From contig NZ_CP110395.1 in the NCBI RefSeq assembly GCF_029910215.1, positions 310,001-374,000 on the forward strand: a stretch of 64,000 nucleotides of DNA, written 5' to 3'. Source of the DNA: Paraburkholderia sp. D15. Lineage in GTDB: Bacteria; Pseudomonadota; Gammaproteobacteria; Burkholderiales; Burkholderiaceae. Of this stretch, positions 8,135-16,851 are shown piece after piece. Position 1 is the first letter of the stretch. Every line of letters starts with the position of its first letter. The notes under the pieces are model-generated. The model saw only the letters and a program-made list of their open reading frames with translations, searched no databases and was not told the DNA's origin. The position numbers and the translations under genes were made by a program.

Positions 8135-9160
8135 TCACCGCCGGGCTACGGCGGCGGGGGACCGGTCGCGCGCGGGAACGCGGTTCTCGCCGCTGGTGTC
8201 GCGTGCGCCCCAGCGCTGCGCGAGCGCGGCGCACACCATCAACTGGATCTGGTGGAACAGCATCAGCGGCAGCACCACGGCGCCTACCGCGTGGGAGGAG
8301 AAGATCACCTTGGCCATGGGCACGCCGGCCGCGAGACTTTTCTTCGACCCGCAGAAGATGATGGTGATCTGATCGGCGCGATTGAAGCCGAGCCGCTTGC
8401 TGGCGAAGATGGTCACCGCCAGCGCGAGCGCGAGCAGCACCACGTTGATCAGCAGCAGCCCGCCGAGTGCGGACAGAGGAATCTGATGCCACAAGCCTTC
8501 GTCCACCGCTTCGCTGAAGGCGCCGTACACCACCAGCAGAATCGACCCCTGATCGACGAACTTCAGCACGCCGCGATGACGTTCGATCCAGCTCCCGATA
8601 ACCGGCCGCAGCAACTGCCCGGCGAGGAACGGCACGAGAAGCTGCATGACGATATTGCCGACCGTGTGCCACGGCGAGCTGCCGCCCGCGTTCTGATTGG
8701 CGATGACGACGCTGACCAGCGCGGGCGTGATGAAGATGCCGAGCAGGCTGGAGGCCGACGCGCTACACACGGCGGCCGGCACGTTGCCTTTGGCGATCGA
8801 TGTGAACGCGATCGACGACTGCACCGTGGACGGCAGCGTGCAGAGGAAGAGGACCCCTGCGTAGAGCGCCGGCGTGACCAGTGGCGACAGGAACGGCTTA
8901 AGCGCGAGGCCGAGCAGCGGAAACAGCGCGAACGTGCTCAACAGAACGACCAGATGAAGCCGCCAATGCGTCGCGCCCGCAATAATCGCTTCGCGTGAGA
9001 GCTTCGCGCCGTGCAGGAAAAACAGCAGGCCGACCGCCACGTTCGTCACCCAGTTGAAACCGACGGCGGCCTGCCCATGCACGGGCAGCAGGCTGGCGAG
9101 GATCACGGTGCCGACGAGGCACAGGGTGAAGTTGTCGGGAAGCAGTTTCGGGCGAGCCAT
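8135..9160 (-). CDS. SBF/YfeH-like bile acid:sodium symporter family transporter
   Basis: A 341-residue inner-membrane protein with about nine or ten hydrophobic helices, of the SBF-like (YfeH, CPA/AT superfamily) group. Family blocks include GLLFFLHGAKLSREAI, LFLCTLPSTVQSSIAFT and ITIIFCGSKKSLAAGVPMA, the last being the conserved C-terminal crossover region. The substrate is unknown; members move organic anions with Na+. ATG 9160 (MARPKLLPDN) is chosen because the in-frame upstream extension is arginine-rich and not membrane-like. A strong terminator follows, so it is a single-gene unit. Confidence 0.88.
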   Translation of the reverse strand: MARPKLLPDNFTLCLVGTVILASLLPVHGQAAVGFNWVTNVAVGLLFFLHGAKLSREAIIAGATHWRLHLVVLLSTFALFPLLGLALKPFLSPLVTPALYAGVLFLCTLPSTVQSSIAFTSIAKGNVPAAVCSASASSLLGIFITPALVSVVIANQNAGGSSPWHTVGNIVMQLLVPFLAGQLLRPVIGSWIERHRGVLKFVDQGSILLVVYGAFSEAVDEGLWHQIPLSALGGLLLINVVLLALALAVTIFASKRLGFNRADQITIIFCGSKKSLAAGVPMAKVIFSSHAVGAVVLPLMLFHQIQLMVCAALAQRWGARDTSGENRVPARDRSPAAVARR

Positions 9161-9710
9161 GGCGGAATCTCGATTCGGTGAAGCGGAATAGCGCGCAGGG
9201 CGCGCGCGAACGCGTGCCGCTGAGCTGTGGCAAAAGGCTATTGTCATTGAAAATCGATTGAAAATGCAAATTCATTTGCCGAATCGATTAATGAACGACA
9301 CGCATGAGTTTGCCCGTGCTGCTTATATTGGACGAGGCCGGTCGCCGCATTTTCAGTATTGGCGACGAGTGAGTTTTGGTCCATGCGGTTTTAACGATTT
9401 ACCCTGAAAAACACGAGCCGGATTCGTCATACGCAACGGACTTCTGGAAAACCCGCAAAGCCTTGCAAGCGAACGGTTCCAGGGCTTTTCCGCAAGGGCT
9501 CTGTCGTAGAAAAACGTCGCGGTAACAAGGTGTTACATCCCATGCTCGGGCCTAACACTTTTTGGCTCGACACCCTTTGTCGCCACCCATAAATTACGGT
9601 TCAAAGGCCGTCGGGATGGCGTGCGCGGCATTAACTTCGCAACGCTCGAAATCGTCCCAAAAACAAACTCATCGCAGCTCGAACGGTGAGTTTCAGGCAA
9701 GTCTTCGGGC
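9161..9710. promoter_or_regulatory. 550-base divergent intergenic region with palindromes
   Basis: There is no gene. Near the transporter start are two AATCGATT palindromes 30 bases apart (9252-9259, 9282-9289) that bracket AAATG-CAAATT-CATTT (9262-9277). Nearer the secreted-protein gene is GTAACA-AGG-TGTTAC (9522-9536). These look like separate operators for the two divergent genes. The stretch 9300-9510 holds nothing I recognise. Confidence 0.4.
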
Positions 9711-10334
9711 ATGAGAGTCACCAAGGTGGACGGGTTGTCGAGAACGAAGCACTGGGCGTTGGGCGCGGTTATCGCCGCGCTGTGCTCGTTCGCCTATGCA
9801 AAGGCGCCGGGTATGCCGCACTTCGGTGGCGGCGGCGGCGGTTTCGCGCATGCTTCGGTGAACCACGCAATGCGCGGCGACATGCGCGGCGGCGGCCGTT
9901 TCGGCGGCTTCGGCGCGCCGGGTGCGCGATCCGTGCCGGCATTCGGCTCGATGTCCGCTGCGCGACCTGCTCCCGCTCCATCCCGCAACGCGTCGTTCGA
10001 CCGCAATGCCGGCTCGCCGCGTAACGGCGCAAACTTCGCACGGGGTCCTGCCGGCGGCGATGGCTTCGGCGTGTACAACTCCGGCATGCGACGCCCGGCG
10101 GGTCCGTCCGGCTATCCGAACGACGCACGCGGCGGCATGCAATACGCCGGCGCCATCACGCCGGTCAGCGCCGAGTCGCGGTCGGTGCCACGGCCGCCGC
10201 CCAACGCGCCGGTGCGGGCGGGCTCGATCCGCGCGGATGTCGCACGCTACAACGAAGAACGCGGCTCGGCGCGCGCCATGCAGCGCCAGAACGACGATCC
10301 TCGCCAGGCCGAAGGTTCGCCTTACCGGAACTGA
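9711..10334 (+). CDS. Glycine-rich secreted hypothetical protein
   Basis: A 207-residue protein with an N-terminal signal peptide (hydrophobic ALGAVIAALCSFAYAKA, cleavage near residue 30). A low-complexity region rich in Gly, Ala, Arg and Pro (FGGGGGGFAHAS, RGGGRFGGFGAPGAR) follows, with a more ordered C-terminal segment (DVARYNEERGSARAMQRQ). No enzymatic motif is seen. It is likely periplasmic or surface-associated. The start codon ATG 9711 gives the signal peptide directly. The function is unknown. Confidence 0.65.
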   Translation: MRVTKVDGLSRTKHWALGAVIAALCSFAYAKAPGMPHFGGGGGGFAHASVNHAMRGDMRGGGRFGGFGAPGARSVPAFGSMSAARPAPAPSRNASFDRNAGSPRNGANFARGPAGGDGFGVYNSGMRRPAGPSGYPNDARGGMQYAGAITPVSAESRSVPRPPPNAPVRAGSIRADVARYNEERGSARAMQRQNDDPRQAEGSPYRN

Positions 10335-10960
10335 CCGGTCGCCCACCGTTCTCGAATAGACCACGAACCGCTGGGCATAATCGGTACCCCGGCGCGTTCC
10401 ATGATGCGGTAAATGCGCTTTCGCATTAGCGCGACGTCTTCCGATAATCGCCCTCCCGGCTAATCCGCCATTCGGTTTCGCGAACCGGCGGTTATCGTCA
10501 ATTCACCTTTCAAACTGCCTTCTTCCCTCCTTCGCCCGCTCTCCGGGGTTTAAGCCGCTGTCAATGTGACGTTTCGACGCCACACTTTTTTGAAAACATT
10601 CGTCAGTCTTTAGCGACTCGTCGTCAAATCGTGACGTTTCTGCGGCGCTGCGTCATCCGCTTGTCATTTCGTGCGTTATCACCCAGTCGGCATCGGCATC
10701 AGCAGTGCTTTGCGCGCTGCCGCAAAAGTGGCGGAAGCACGGCGCGCGGGTTATCCGGCAGGGCTTTATCAGGCCGATAAACCGCAAAACTAACCAGATC
10801 GATATACCCGCAATAACCAGCGATATTTTTGTCCATAAAAATGGTCCGCAAAGATGGTCCCGCCCAGATTGGCTCGACGATCGAACGGACAACAACAAAT
10901 GGTTCGCGCGAGCTCCCCGTTTCGCACAGCCACACCTTTTTGACAAAGACAGGAGAACCC
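10335..10960. other. Long porin 5' region, no gene
   Basis: The 626 bases between the secreted-protein gene and the porin are less GC-rich than their surroundings and hold no credible ORF. Two related GTGACGTTTC motifs occur (near 10565 and 10631). It presumably contains the porin promoter and a long untranslated leader, but no specific site can be named. Confidence 0.4.
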
Positions 10961-12046
10961 ATGAATACAAGCATCAGCAGTGCGCTGAAGACCACCCTCA
11001 AGGCCACTGCATGCGCCGCTTTGCTGGCTTGCGCATCGTCCGCTTTCGCGCAATCGAGCGTGCAGTTGTACGGTCAGGTCGACGAATGGGTCGGCGTGCA
11101 GAAATTCCCGGCCAACAAGAGCGCGACCGTCGTGTCCGGCGGCGGTATGTCGACGTCGTACTGGGGCATGAAGGGCGCTGAGGATCTGGGTGGCGGCTAC
11201 AAGGCGATCTTCACGATCGAAGGCTTCTTCCTCGCGCAGAACGGTCAGTACGGCCGCTTCACGGGCGACTCGATGTTCTCGCGTAACGCGTACGTCGGTA
11301 TCGAATCTCCGTACGGTACGGTCACGGCCGGTCGTCTGACGACGCCGCTGTTCGTCTCGACGATCCTGTTCAACCCGTTCATCGACTCGTACGTGTTCTC
11401 GCCGATGGTGGCGCATACGTACCTCGGCCTCGGCACGTTCCCGACGTACAACACGGATCAGGGCGTGACCGGCGACTCCGGCTGGAACAATGCCGTGTCG
11501 TACGCGACGCCGAACTTCAACGGCCTGAGCGCGACCGCCATGTACGGTCTGGGCAACACGACGCAGAACGGCGCGAAGAAGTGGAGCGGCCAGGTGCTGT
11601 ACTTCCACGGCCCGTTCGCGGCAACCGCGGTGTATCAGTACGTGAACTTCAACAACGTGCCGAGCGACCTGGGCAGCTTCGCGGCGTCGGGCGTCCCCGG
11701 CCTGAAGAGCCAGAGCGTCGCGCAGGTGGGCGCGTCGTACGATCTGAAGTTCGTGAAGTTCTACGGCCAATACATGTACACGTACAACGAACAGCAGATC
11801 TCGAGCTGGCACGTGAACACTGGCCAGGGCGGCGCGTCGGTGCCGGTCGGTCCGGGTACCGTGATGGCGTCGTACGCCTACTCGCGCGACGGCGGCGGTC
11901 TGAACCAGACCCGTCAGACGGCAGCGATCGGCTACGACTACCCGCTGTCCAAGCGTACGGACGTCTACGCGGCGTATATGTACGACCACATCACCAACGA
12001 GTCGAGCGGCAACACGTACGGCGTCGGTCTGCGCGCGAAGTTCTAA
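10961..12046 (+). CDS. Gram-negative OmpC-family porin
   Basis: A 361-residue outer-membrane trimeric porin of the Burkholderia type. The signal peptide (KTTLKATACAALLACASSAFA) is followed by the mature start QSSVQLYGQVDEW, the family hallmark. Alternating aromatic/aliphatic strands follow (GGYKAIFTIEGFF, RNAYVGIESPYGTVTAGRL, VSYATPNFNGLSATAMYG), and the protein ends in the terminal-Phe signature (TYGVGLRAKF). AGGAGA before ATG 10961 sets the start. It lets small hydrophilic solutes through the outer membrane. A strong terminator follows. Confidence 0.95.
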   Translation: MNTSISSALKTTLKATACAALLACASSAFAQSSVQLYGQVDEWVGVQKFPANKSATVVSGGGMSTSYWGMKGAEDLGGGYKAIFTIEGFFLAQNGQYGRFTGDSMFSRNAYVGIESPYGTVTAGRLTTPLFVSTILFNPFIDSYVFSPMVAHTYLGLGTFPTYNTDQGVTGDSGWNNAVSYATPNFNGLSATAMYGLGNTTQNGAKKWSGQVLYFHGPFAATAVYQYVNFNNVPSDLGSFAASGVPGLKSQSVAQVGASYDLKFVKFYGQYMYTYNEQQISSWHVNTGQGGASVPVGPGTVMASYAYSRDGGGLNQTRQTAAIGYDYPLSKRTDVYAAYMYDHITNESSGNTYGVGLRAKF

Positions 12047-12145
12047 GCGCGACCCGGGTCTGGAGCGTCACTCATCAGTGGCGCTCCTGGGCGCGCGTCA
12101 CGCCGTGGCGGTGCGCCCGGACCTGCCGGCATCACGAGATTCGCG

Positions 12146-12189
12146 AAACGACAAAGCCCGTCTTCCCTGGAAGGCGGGCTTTGTCGTTT
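12146..12189 (+). terminator. Strong terminator after the porin gene
   Basis: A 21-base-pair hairpin with one mismatch and a 2-base loop (arms 12146-12166 and 12169-12189), ending in GTCGTTT. It lies 100 bases past the porin stop. The near-perfect symmetry could also work on the other strand. Confidence 0.8.
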
Positions 12190-12307
12190 CTGGCCGCCTG
12201 GTGCCTATTACCTGCCGCCGCGGAGCGCTTAGCCTCCCGATTTGCTCACCTGCCTTTGATAAACCCGGCAGAATGACGCCGATTGATTCCTCCAGCGAGC
12301 GATTGAG

Positions 12308-13246
12308 ATGGATACCCTCGTCAGCATGAAAGTGTTCCGCCATGTGGTGGAGGTCGGCAGCTTCGTCGGCGCGGCGGAGAAACTGGAGATGTCGGCGGCG
12401 ATGGCGAGCAAGCACGTGATGCACCTCGAGCAGCAGCTCGGCGCGCGTCTGCTGAACCGCACCACGCGGCGCGTCGCGCCTACCGAGGCGGGCCGCGAAT
12501 ACTACGAACGCCTGAGCCAGGCGCTGACCGAACTCGAGGAAGCCGGCCAGGTGGTCGGCGCGGCAAGCGTGGTGCCGCAAGGACGGCTGCGGGTGTCGTC
12601 GCTGTCGGCATTCGGTCTGAGTCACGTGATGGCCGCCGTGGCCGACTACGCGGCGCAGTATCCGCAGGTCACCGTCGACATCACGCTGTCCGACCGTGTG
12701 GTCGAACTGATCGACGAGGGCTTCGACGTCGCGATCCGGGCGTCGCCGAGCGGGCTGAAGTCGTCGTCGCTGATCGCGCGGCAGATTGCGACCGCGCATC
12801 TGGTGCTGTGCGCGTCGCCGGCCTATCTGAAGCGGCACGGCACGCCGAAGACGGTCGCCGAACTCGCGCGCCACAACTACCTGCAATACGCGGGCGTCTC
12901 GACGCTGGAAATTCCGCTGACCGCCGGCGACGCCGCGCCGCGCGTGCGGCTATCGGGCAATCTGATCGTCAATCATCTGGAGGCGCAGCGGGTGATCGTG
13001 CTGCAAGGCGCGGGCATCGCGATGCTGGGCACCGAGGTGATCGGCGACGATCTGGCCGCCGGGCGCCTGGTGCCCTTGCTGGTGGACGACGTGCCGCCAC
13101 GCGAGCTGCCGATTCACGTGGTCTACGCGAGCCGGCGGCATCTGTCGGCGAAGGTGCGCTCGTTCGTCGATTTCCTGGCGGAGCGGTTTGCGAACGAATC
13201 GTTGTGGCCATCGCTGGAGCAGATCAGGGCGATGGCCGTGCGGTGA
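12308..13246 (+). CDS. LysR-family transcriptional regulator
   Basis: A 312-residue LTTR. The winged HTH lies at the N-terminus (VSMKVFRHVVEVGSFVGAAE, with the usual Ala-rich recognition helix and RLLNRTTRRVAPTEAG), followed by a substrate-binding effector domain (residues about 90-300). It belongs to the common CrgA/DsdC-like group, where the target is often a nearby oxidoreductase. Here the convergent neighbour is a nitronate monooxygenase, so regulation of it is possible but not shown. Translation starts at ATG 12308 after a GAG-containing site. Confidence 0.92.
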   Translation: MDTLVSMKVFRHVVEVGSFVGAAEKLEMSAAMASKHVMHLEQQLGARLLNRTTRRVAPTEAGREYYERLSQALTELEEAGQVVGAASVVPQGRLRVSSLSAFGLSHVMAAVADYAAQYPQVTVDITLSDRVVELIDEGFDVAIRASPSGLKSSSLIARQIATAHLVLCASPAYLKRHGTPKTVAELARHNYLQYAGVSTLEIPLTAGDAAPRVRLSGNLIVNHLEAQRVIVLQGAGIAMLGTEVIGDDLAAGRLVPLLVDDVPPRELPIHVVYASRRHLSAKVRSFVDFLAERFANESLWPSLEQIRAMAVR

Positions 13247-13263
13247 GGTGAGATGAGACGTGC

Positions 13264-14223
13264 TTAACGCGCGATCGCGAGCCGCGCCTTCGCGTCGTCG
13301 TATTCCTGCTTCAGACGCTGCACCAGTTCGCCGACGCTCGGCACGTCGTCCATCAGACCGACGCCCTGGCCCGCGCCCCAGATGTCTTTCCACGCCTTCG
13401 CCTTGTCGCTGCCGAAGTTCATCTTGGTCTTGTCCGATTCCGGCAGCGCGTCCGGATCGAGCCCGGCATTGACGATGCTCTCGCGGATGTAGTTGCCGTG
13501 CACGCCCGTGAACAGGTTCGTGTAGATGATGTCCGAGGCCGTCGAGTTGACGATCGCCTGCTTGTAGCTGTCCACCGCGTGCGCCTCTTTCGTCGCGATG
13601 AAGCGCGTGCCCATGTACGCGAGGTCCGCGCCCATCGCTTGCGCGGCGAGGATCGAGCCGCCGTTGGCGATCGAGCCCGACAGGATGATCGGACCGTCGA
13701 AAATGCGCCGCACTTCGCCAACCAGCGCGAACGGCGAGGTCGTGCCCGCGTGGCCGCCGGCGCCCGAGGCGACCAGGATCAGACCGTCGACGCCCGCTTC
13801 GAGCGCCTTCTGCGCATGGCGCAGATTGATCACGTCGTGCAGCACGATGCCGCCGTAGCTGTGCACCGCGTCGACGATCTCGCGCGCCGGCGCACGCAGG
13901 CTCGTGATGAAGATCGGCACCTTGTGCTCGACGCATACGCGCACGTCGTGTTCGAGCCGCGTGTTCGACTGATGGACGATCTGGTTGACGGCGATCGGGC
14001 CGATGATCGCATCGGGATGGGCGGCCTTGTGCTCGGCAAGCTGCGTCTGGATCTGCGTGAGCCATTCGTCGAGCAGTTCGGCCGGGCGCGCGTTCAGCGC
14101 GGGAAACGAACCGACGATGCCGGCCTTACATTGAGCCAACACCAGCTCGGGATAGCTGACGATGAACATCGGCGAGGCGACGACGGGCAGCGCGAGTTTT
14201 TGCAGAACGGCGGGCAATGCCAT
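13264..14223 (-). CDS. Nitronate monooxygenase / NAD(P)H-dependent flavin oxidoreductase
   Basis: A 319-residue FMN-dependent TIM-barrel enzyme of the 2-nitropropane dioxygenase family, which oxidises alkyl nitronates. Phosphate- and FMN-binding blocks are GLILVASGAGGHAG, with the catalytic His, and ILSGSIANGGSILAAQAMGAD, plus YMGTRFIATKEA. A GGAGAC site precedes ATG 14223. Upstream lies a GAACGATCGTTC operator-like palindrome just downstream of a minus-strand TATAAT, which suggests tight regulation by a TetR-type repressor encoded elsewhere. Confidence 0.88.
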   Translation of the reverse strand: MALPAVLQKLALPVVASPMFIVSYPELVLAQCKAGIVGSFPALNARPAELLDEWLTQIQTQLAEHKAAHPDAIIGPIAVNQIVHQSNTRLEHDVRVCVEHKVPIFITSLRAPAREIVDAVHSYGGIVLHDVINLRHAQKALEAGVDGLILVASGAGGHAGTTSPFALVGEVRRIFDGPIILSGSIANGGSILAAQAMGADLAYMGTRFIATKEAHAVDSYKQAIVNSTASDIIYTNLFTGVHGNYIRESIVNAGLDPDALPESDKTKMNFGSDKAKAWKDIWGAGQGVGLMDDVPSVGELVQRLKQEYDDAKARLAIAR

Positions 14224-14391
14224 GGTGCGAGTCTCCTGATTGATCCGTCCGGTACGGGCTGAGCGCGTCCGGCAGTGAGTGAGTTTAGCGGGACATGACA
14301 TGCGTTGCGTTGCACGGCGGCGGCGCTGCGGTTCGCTACCGCCTGCTCGTCCCGCATGCACGGCACATCACGTTCCGCCCGACAAATAAAG

Positions 14392-14410
14392 AACGATCGT
14401 TCGATTATAG
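14392..14410 (-). promoter_or_regulatory. Promoter with TetR-like operator for the nitronate monooxygenase gene
   Basis: A minus-strand TATAAT (14410-14405) is followed at once by the perfect 12-base palindrome GAACGATCGTTC (14403-14392). The layout places a dimeric repressor over the transcription start. No clear -35 is seen. The rest of 14224-14555 has no gene. Confidence 0.55.
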
Positions 14411-14555
14411 GGGAAGCGAATCGCACGCGCGTCGCGCGACCGTTTAGAACGGTTGGAAGGAGAGTTCAGGTTCTATGCCTGCGTGTGCCAAGCCACCACG
14501 CGATGTCACCCCGGCCTCCTACAATGCGTTGACTCGTAATGACAAGAGAGACGCC

Positions 14556-15446
14556 ATGGCCTTCGAGAACTTCACGCCCTTTCGCGTCGCCGTCGGCGAT
14601 GTCGACATTTTCGGCGTTCAGGGCGGCGCGGGTCCGCCTCTTCTGTTGTTGCACGGTCATCCTCAATCGCATCTGATCTGGGCGCGTTGCGCGGCGCAAC
14701 TGGCCGAACACTTCACCGTCATCGCGACGGATCTGCGCGGCTATGGCGCGTCGGACAAACCGCCGAGCGATGCCGCTCATGCGCCGTATTCCAAACGCAC
14801 GATGGCGGCCGATCAGGTCGCCGTGATGCGGCATTTCGGTTTCGAACGTTTTCTGGTGTGTGCGCACGATCGCGGCGCGCGCGTCGCGCATCGCATGGCG
14901 CTCGATCATCCGGATGCGGTCGAGCGTCTGATGCTGCTCGACATCGCGCCGACGCTCGCGATGTACGAAGCCACCGACCGCACGTTCGCCACGCATTACT
15001 TCCACTGGTTTTTCCTGATCCAGCCGGAGCCGCTGCCTGAAACGCTGATCGGCGCGAACCCGGCCGCCTACGTGGATGCGGTAATGGGCAGCCGTCACGC
15101 GGGACTGGCGCCGTTCGATGCCGCCGCGCTCGACGCGTATCGAACGGCGCTCGCGCAACCCGGCGCCGTGCATGCGATGTGCGAGGACTACCGCGCGTCG
15201 GCGAGCATCGATCTGGAGCACGATCGCGCCGATGTCGAGCGCGGGCACAAGATCGGTTGTCCGTTGCGGGTGTTGTGGGGCGACAAGGGCGTGATCGAGA
15301 AGTGCTTCGATGCGCTCGCGGAGTGGCGGCATGTGGCGCGCGACGTGAGCGGGCGTTCGTTACCGTGCGGGCATTACATTCCGGAGGAAATGCCGCAGGA
15401 ACTGGTGACGGAGATGCTGTCGTTCTTCGAGGCGGTGGAGCAGTGA
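14556..15446 (+). CDS. Fluoroacetate dehalogenase-type alpha/beta hydrolase
   Basis: A 296-residue alpha/beta hydrolase. The residues that define fluoroacetate dehalogenases are all in place by position: nucleophile D105 in AHDRGAR, R106 and R109 (carboxylate binding), D129 in the LLDIAPT acid strand, H150-W151 and Y212 (the halide pocket), and H273 in CGHYIPEE. It therefore probably hydrolyses fluoroacetate or chloroacetate to glycolate. The start is ATG 14556, preferred over an in-frame ATG at 14475. It stands alone with no transporter next to it. Confidence 0.87.
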   Translation: MAFENFTPFRVAVGDVDIFGVQGGAGPPLLLLHGHPQSHLIWARCAAQLAEHFTVIATDLRGYGASDKPPSDAAHAPYSKRTMAADQVAVMRHFGFERFLVCAHDRGARVAHRMALDHPDAVERLMLLDIAPTLAMYEATDRTFATHYFHWFFLIQPEPLPETLIGANPAAYVDAVMGSRHAGLAPFDAAALDAYRTALAQPGAVHAMCEDYRASASIDLEHDRADVERGHKIGCPLRVLWGDKGVIEKCFDALAEWRHVARDVSGRSLPCGHYIPEEMPQELVTEMLSFFEAVEQ

Positions 15447-15460
15447 CGGGTCTATCTTCG

Positions 15461-15512
15461 TGACGCTGACGCTGACGCTGGCGTTGACGGTGACGGTAGC
15501 GGTGACGACGAC
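15461..15512. repeat. Degenerate 6-bp tandem repeat
   Basis: Three exact TGACGC copies (15461-15478) decay into TGACGG/TGACGA variants. They lie just after the dehalogenase stop codon. Confidence 0.6.
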
Positions 15513-15549
15513 CACCGCATTGCCGTCACGACTCGCAACCGCCAACAAA

Positions 15550-15583
15550 AAAGGGCGCTCCGTTTAAAAACGCAGCGCCCTTT
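15550..15583 (-). terminator. Terminator after the sulfate-binding protein gene
   Basis: A 16-bp stem with one internal mismatch (AAAGGGCGCT... on either side, 2-base loop) with flanking A/T tracts on both sides. It sits between convergent genes and probably works for both. Confidence 0.8.
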
Positions 15584-15627
15584 CCACATCGACACGTCAG
15601 CTAACCAACCGCGCTATCGCGTGCCGG

Positions 15628-16653
15628 TCATTTTTTGTCCACGACGATCTGATCGAACGTGCCGCCGTCCGAGAAATGCGTTTGCTGCGCCTTCTGCCAG
15701 CTACCGAACATCTCTTCGACGGTGAACGTCTTGATCGGCTTGAACTCGGCTGCGTGTTTGGCGAGTACGTCCTTGTCGCGCGGACGCAGATGATGCTCCG
15801 CGATGATTTCCTGCGCGGCCGGCGACCACAGATAGTCCAGATACGCCTGCGCTTCCTTGCGCGTGCCGCGCTTGTCGACCACCTTGTCGACGATCGATAC
15901 CGGCGGCGCGGCCAGCAGACTCACCGACGGATACACCGCTTCGAAATTGCCGGCGCCCACGCCGCTGTCGATCAGCGACACTTCGTTTTCGAACGTCACC
16001 AGCACATCGCCGATGCCGCGCTGCGTGAACGTGGTGGTCGCGCCGCGGCCGCCCGTGTCGAGCACCGGCACGTTCCTGAAGATCGCCTTTTCGAAGTCGA
16101 GCGCCTGCGCGTCGGTGCCGCCGTGCTGCTTCTTATAGCCCCACGCGGCGAGATACGAATAACGCCCATTGCCCGAAGTCTTCGGGTTCGCGATCACCAC
16201 CTGCACGCCGGGCTTCGCGAGATCGTCCCAATCCTTGATGTGCTTCGGGTTGCCCTTGCGCACCAGAAACACCATCGTGGTGGTGTAGGGCGCGCTGTCG
16301 TTCGGCAGGCGCGCGCGCCAGTTGGCGGGCACCAGTTGACCCTTCTCGGCGAGCAGGTCGATGTCGTTCGGCTGGTTCATCGTCACCACGTCGGCCTGCA
16401 GGCCTTGCAGCACCGACAGCGCCTGCGCGCTCGACGCGCCGTGCGACTGGCGGATCGACACCGTCTCGCCGCTCTTCTGCTTGTACGCCGCGATGAAGCC
16501 AGCGTTGATGTCCTTGTACAACTCGCGCGTCACGTCGTACGACACGTTGAGCAGTGACGTCTCCGCGTGCGCGGTCGAGATGCCGCTCATGGCGAGCGTG
16601 ATTGCCGTCATGCCGGCTGCCAGCCAGCGCGAAGTCCCCGTATTGCCTGCCAT
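15628..16653 (-). CDS. sbp: Sulfate ABC transporter substrate-binding protein
   Basis: A 341-residue periplasmic sulfate/thiosulfate binding protein (Sbp/CysP group). It has a signal peptide (residues 1-30, ending ISTAHA), the mature start LLNVSYDVTRELYKDIN, the sulfate-loop block QSHGASSAQALSVLQG, and the family segment VVIANPKTSGNGRYSYLAA. It would hand sulfate to a CysTWA permease, whose genes are not in the window. ATG 16653 is chosen because it directly gives the signal peptide. Confidence 0.93.
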   Translation of the reverse strand: MAGNTGTSRWLAAGMTAITLAMSGISTAHAETSLLNVSYDVTRELYKDINAGFIAAYKQKSGETVSIRQSHGASSAQALSVLQGLQADVVTMNQPNDIDLLAEKGQLVPANWRARLPNDSAPYTTTMVFLVRKGNPKHIKDWDDLAKPGVQVVIANPKTSGNGRYSYLAAWGYKKQHGGTDAQALDFEKAIFRNVPVLDTGGRGATTTFTQRGIGDVLVTFENEVSLIDSGVGAGNFEAVYPSVSLLAAPPVSIVDKVVDKRGTRKEAQAYLDYLWSPAAQEIIAEHHLRPRDKDVLAKHAAEFKPIKTFTVEEMFGSWQKAQQTHFSDGGTFDQIVVDKK

Positions 16654-16815
16654 CCTGTCCCCGCCTATCGATGATAAAAATTCGTGGCCGCGCCCGTGCG
16701 CAGCGTGAAGCGGGATTCTAACGGATTGCTTACTGGTTCGTGCACCGCGCGTCGACACGTTGCGAAGCTGAAATCGACCCGATTCGACCGGGCTCGAGCG
16801 CACTTTGCGGCGCTC

Positions 16816-16851
16816 GACCCGGCGTTCCGACCGGCGTTCAACCCAGCGTTC
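16816..16851. repeat. Three 12-bp imperfect tandem repeats
   Basis: Units at 16816-16827, 16828-16839 and 16840-16851 share the core CCxGCGTTC. They run up to the stop codon of the RBBP9-like hydrolase gene, in the region between it and sbp. Confidence 0.6.

Noticed and set aside
10335..10960. A coding gene or CRISPR-like repeat in the porin leader
   Set aside because: Frames are short and atypical, and no regular repeat spacing is seen.
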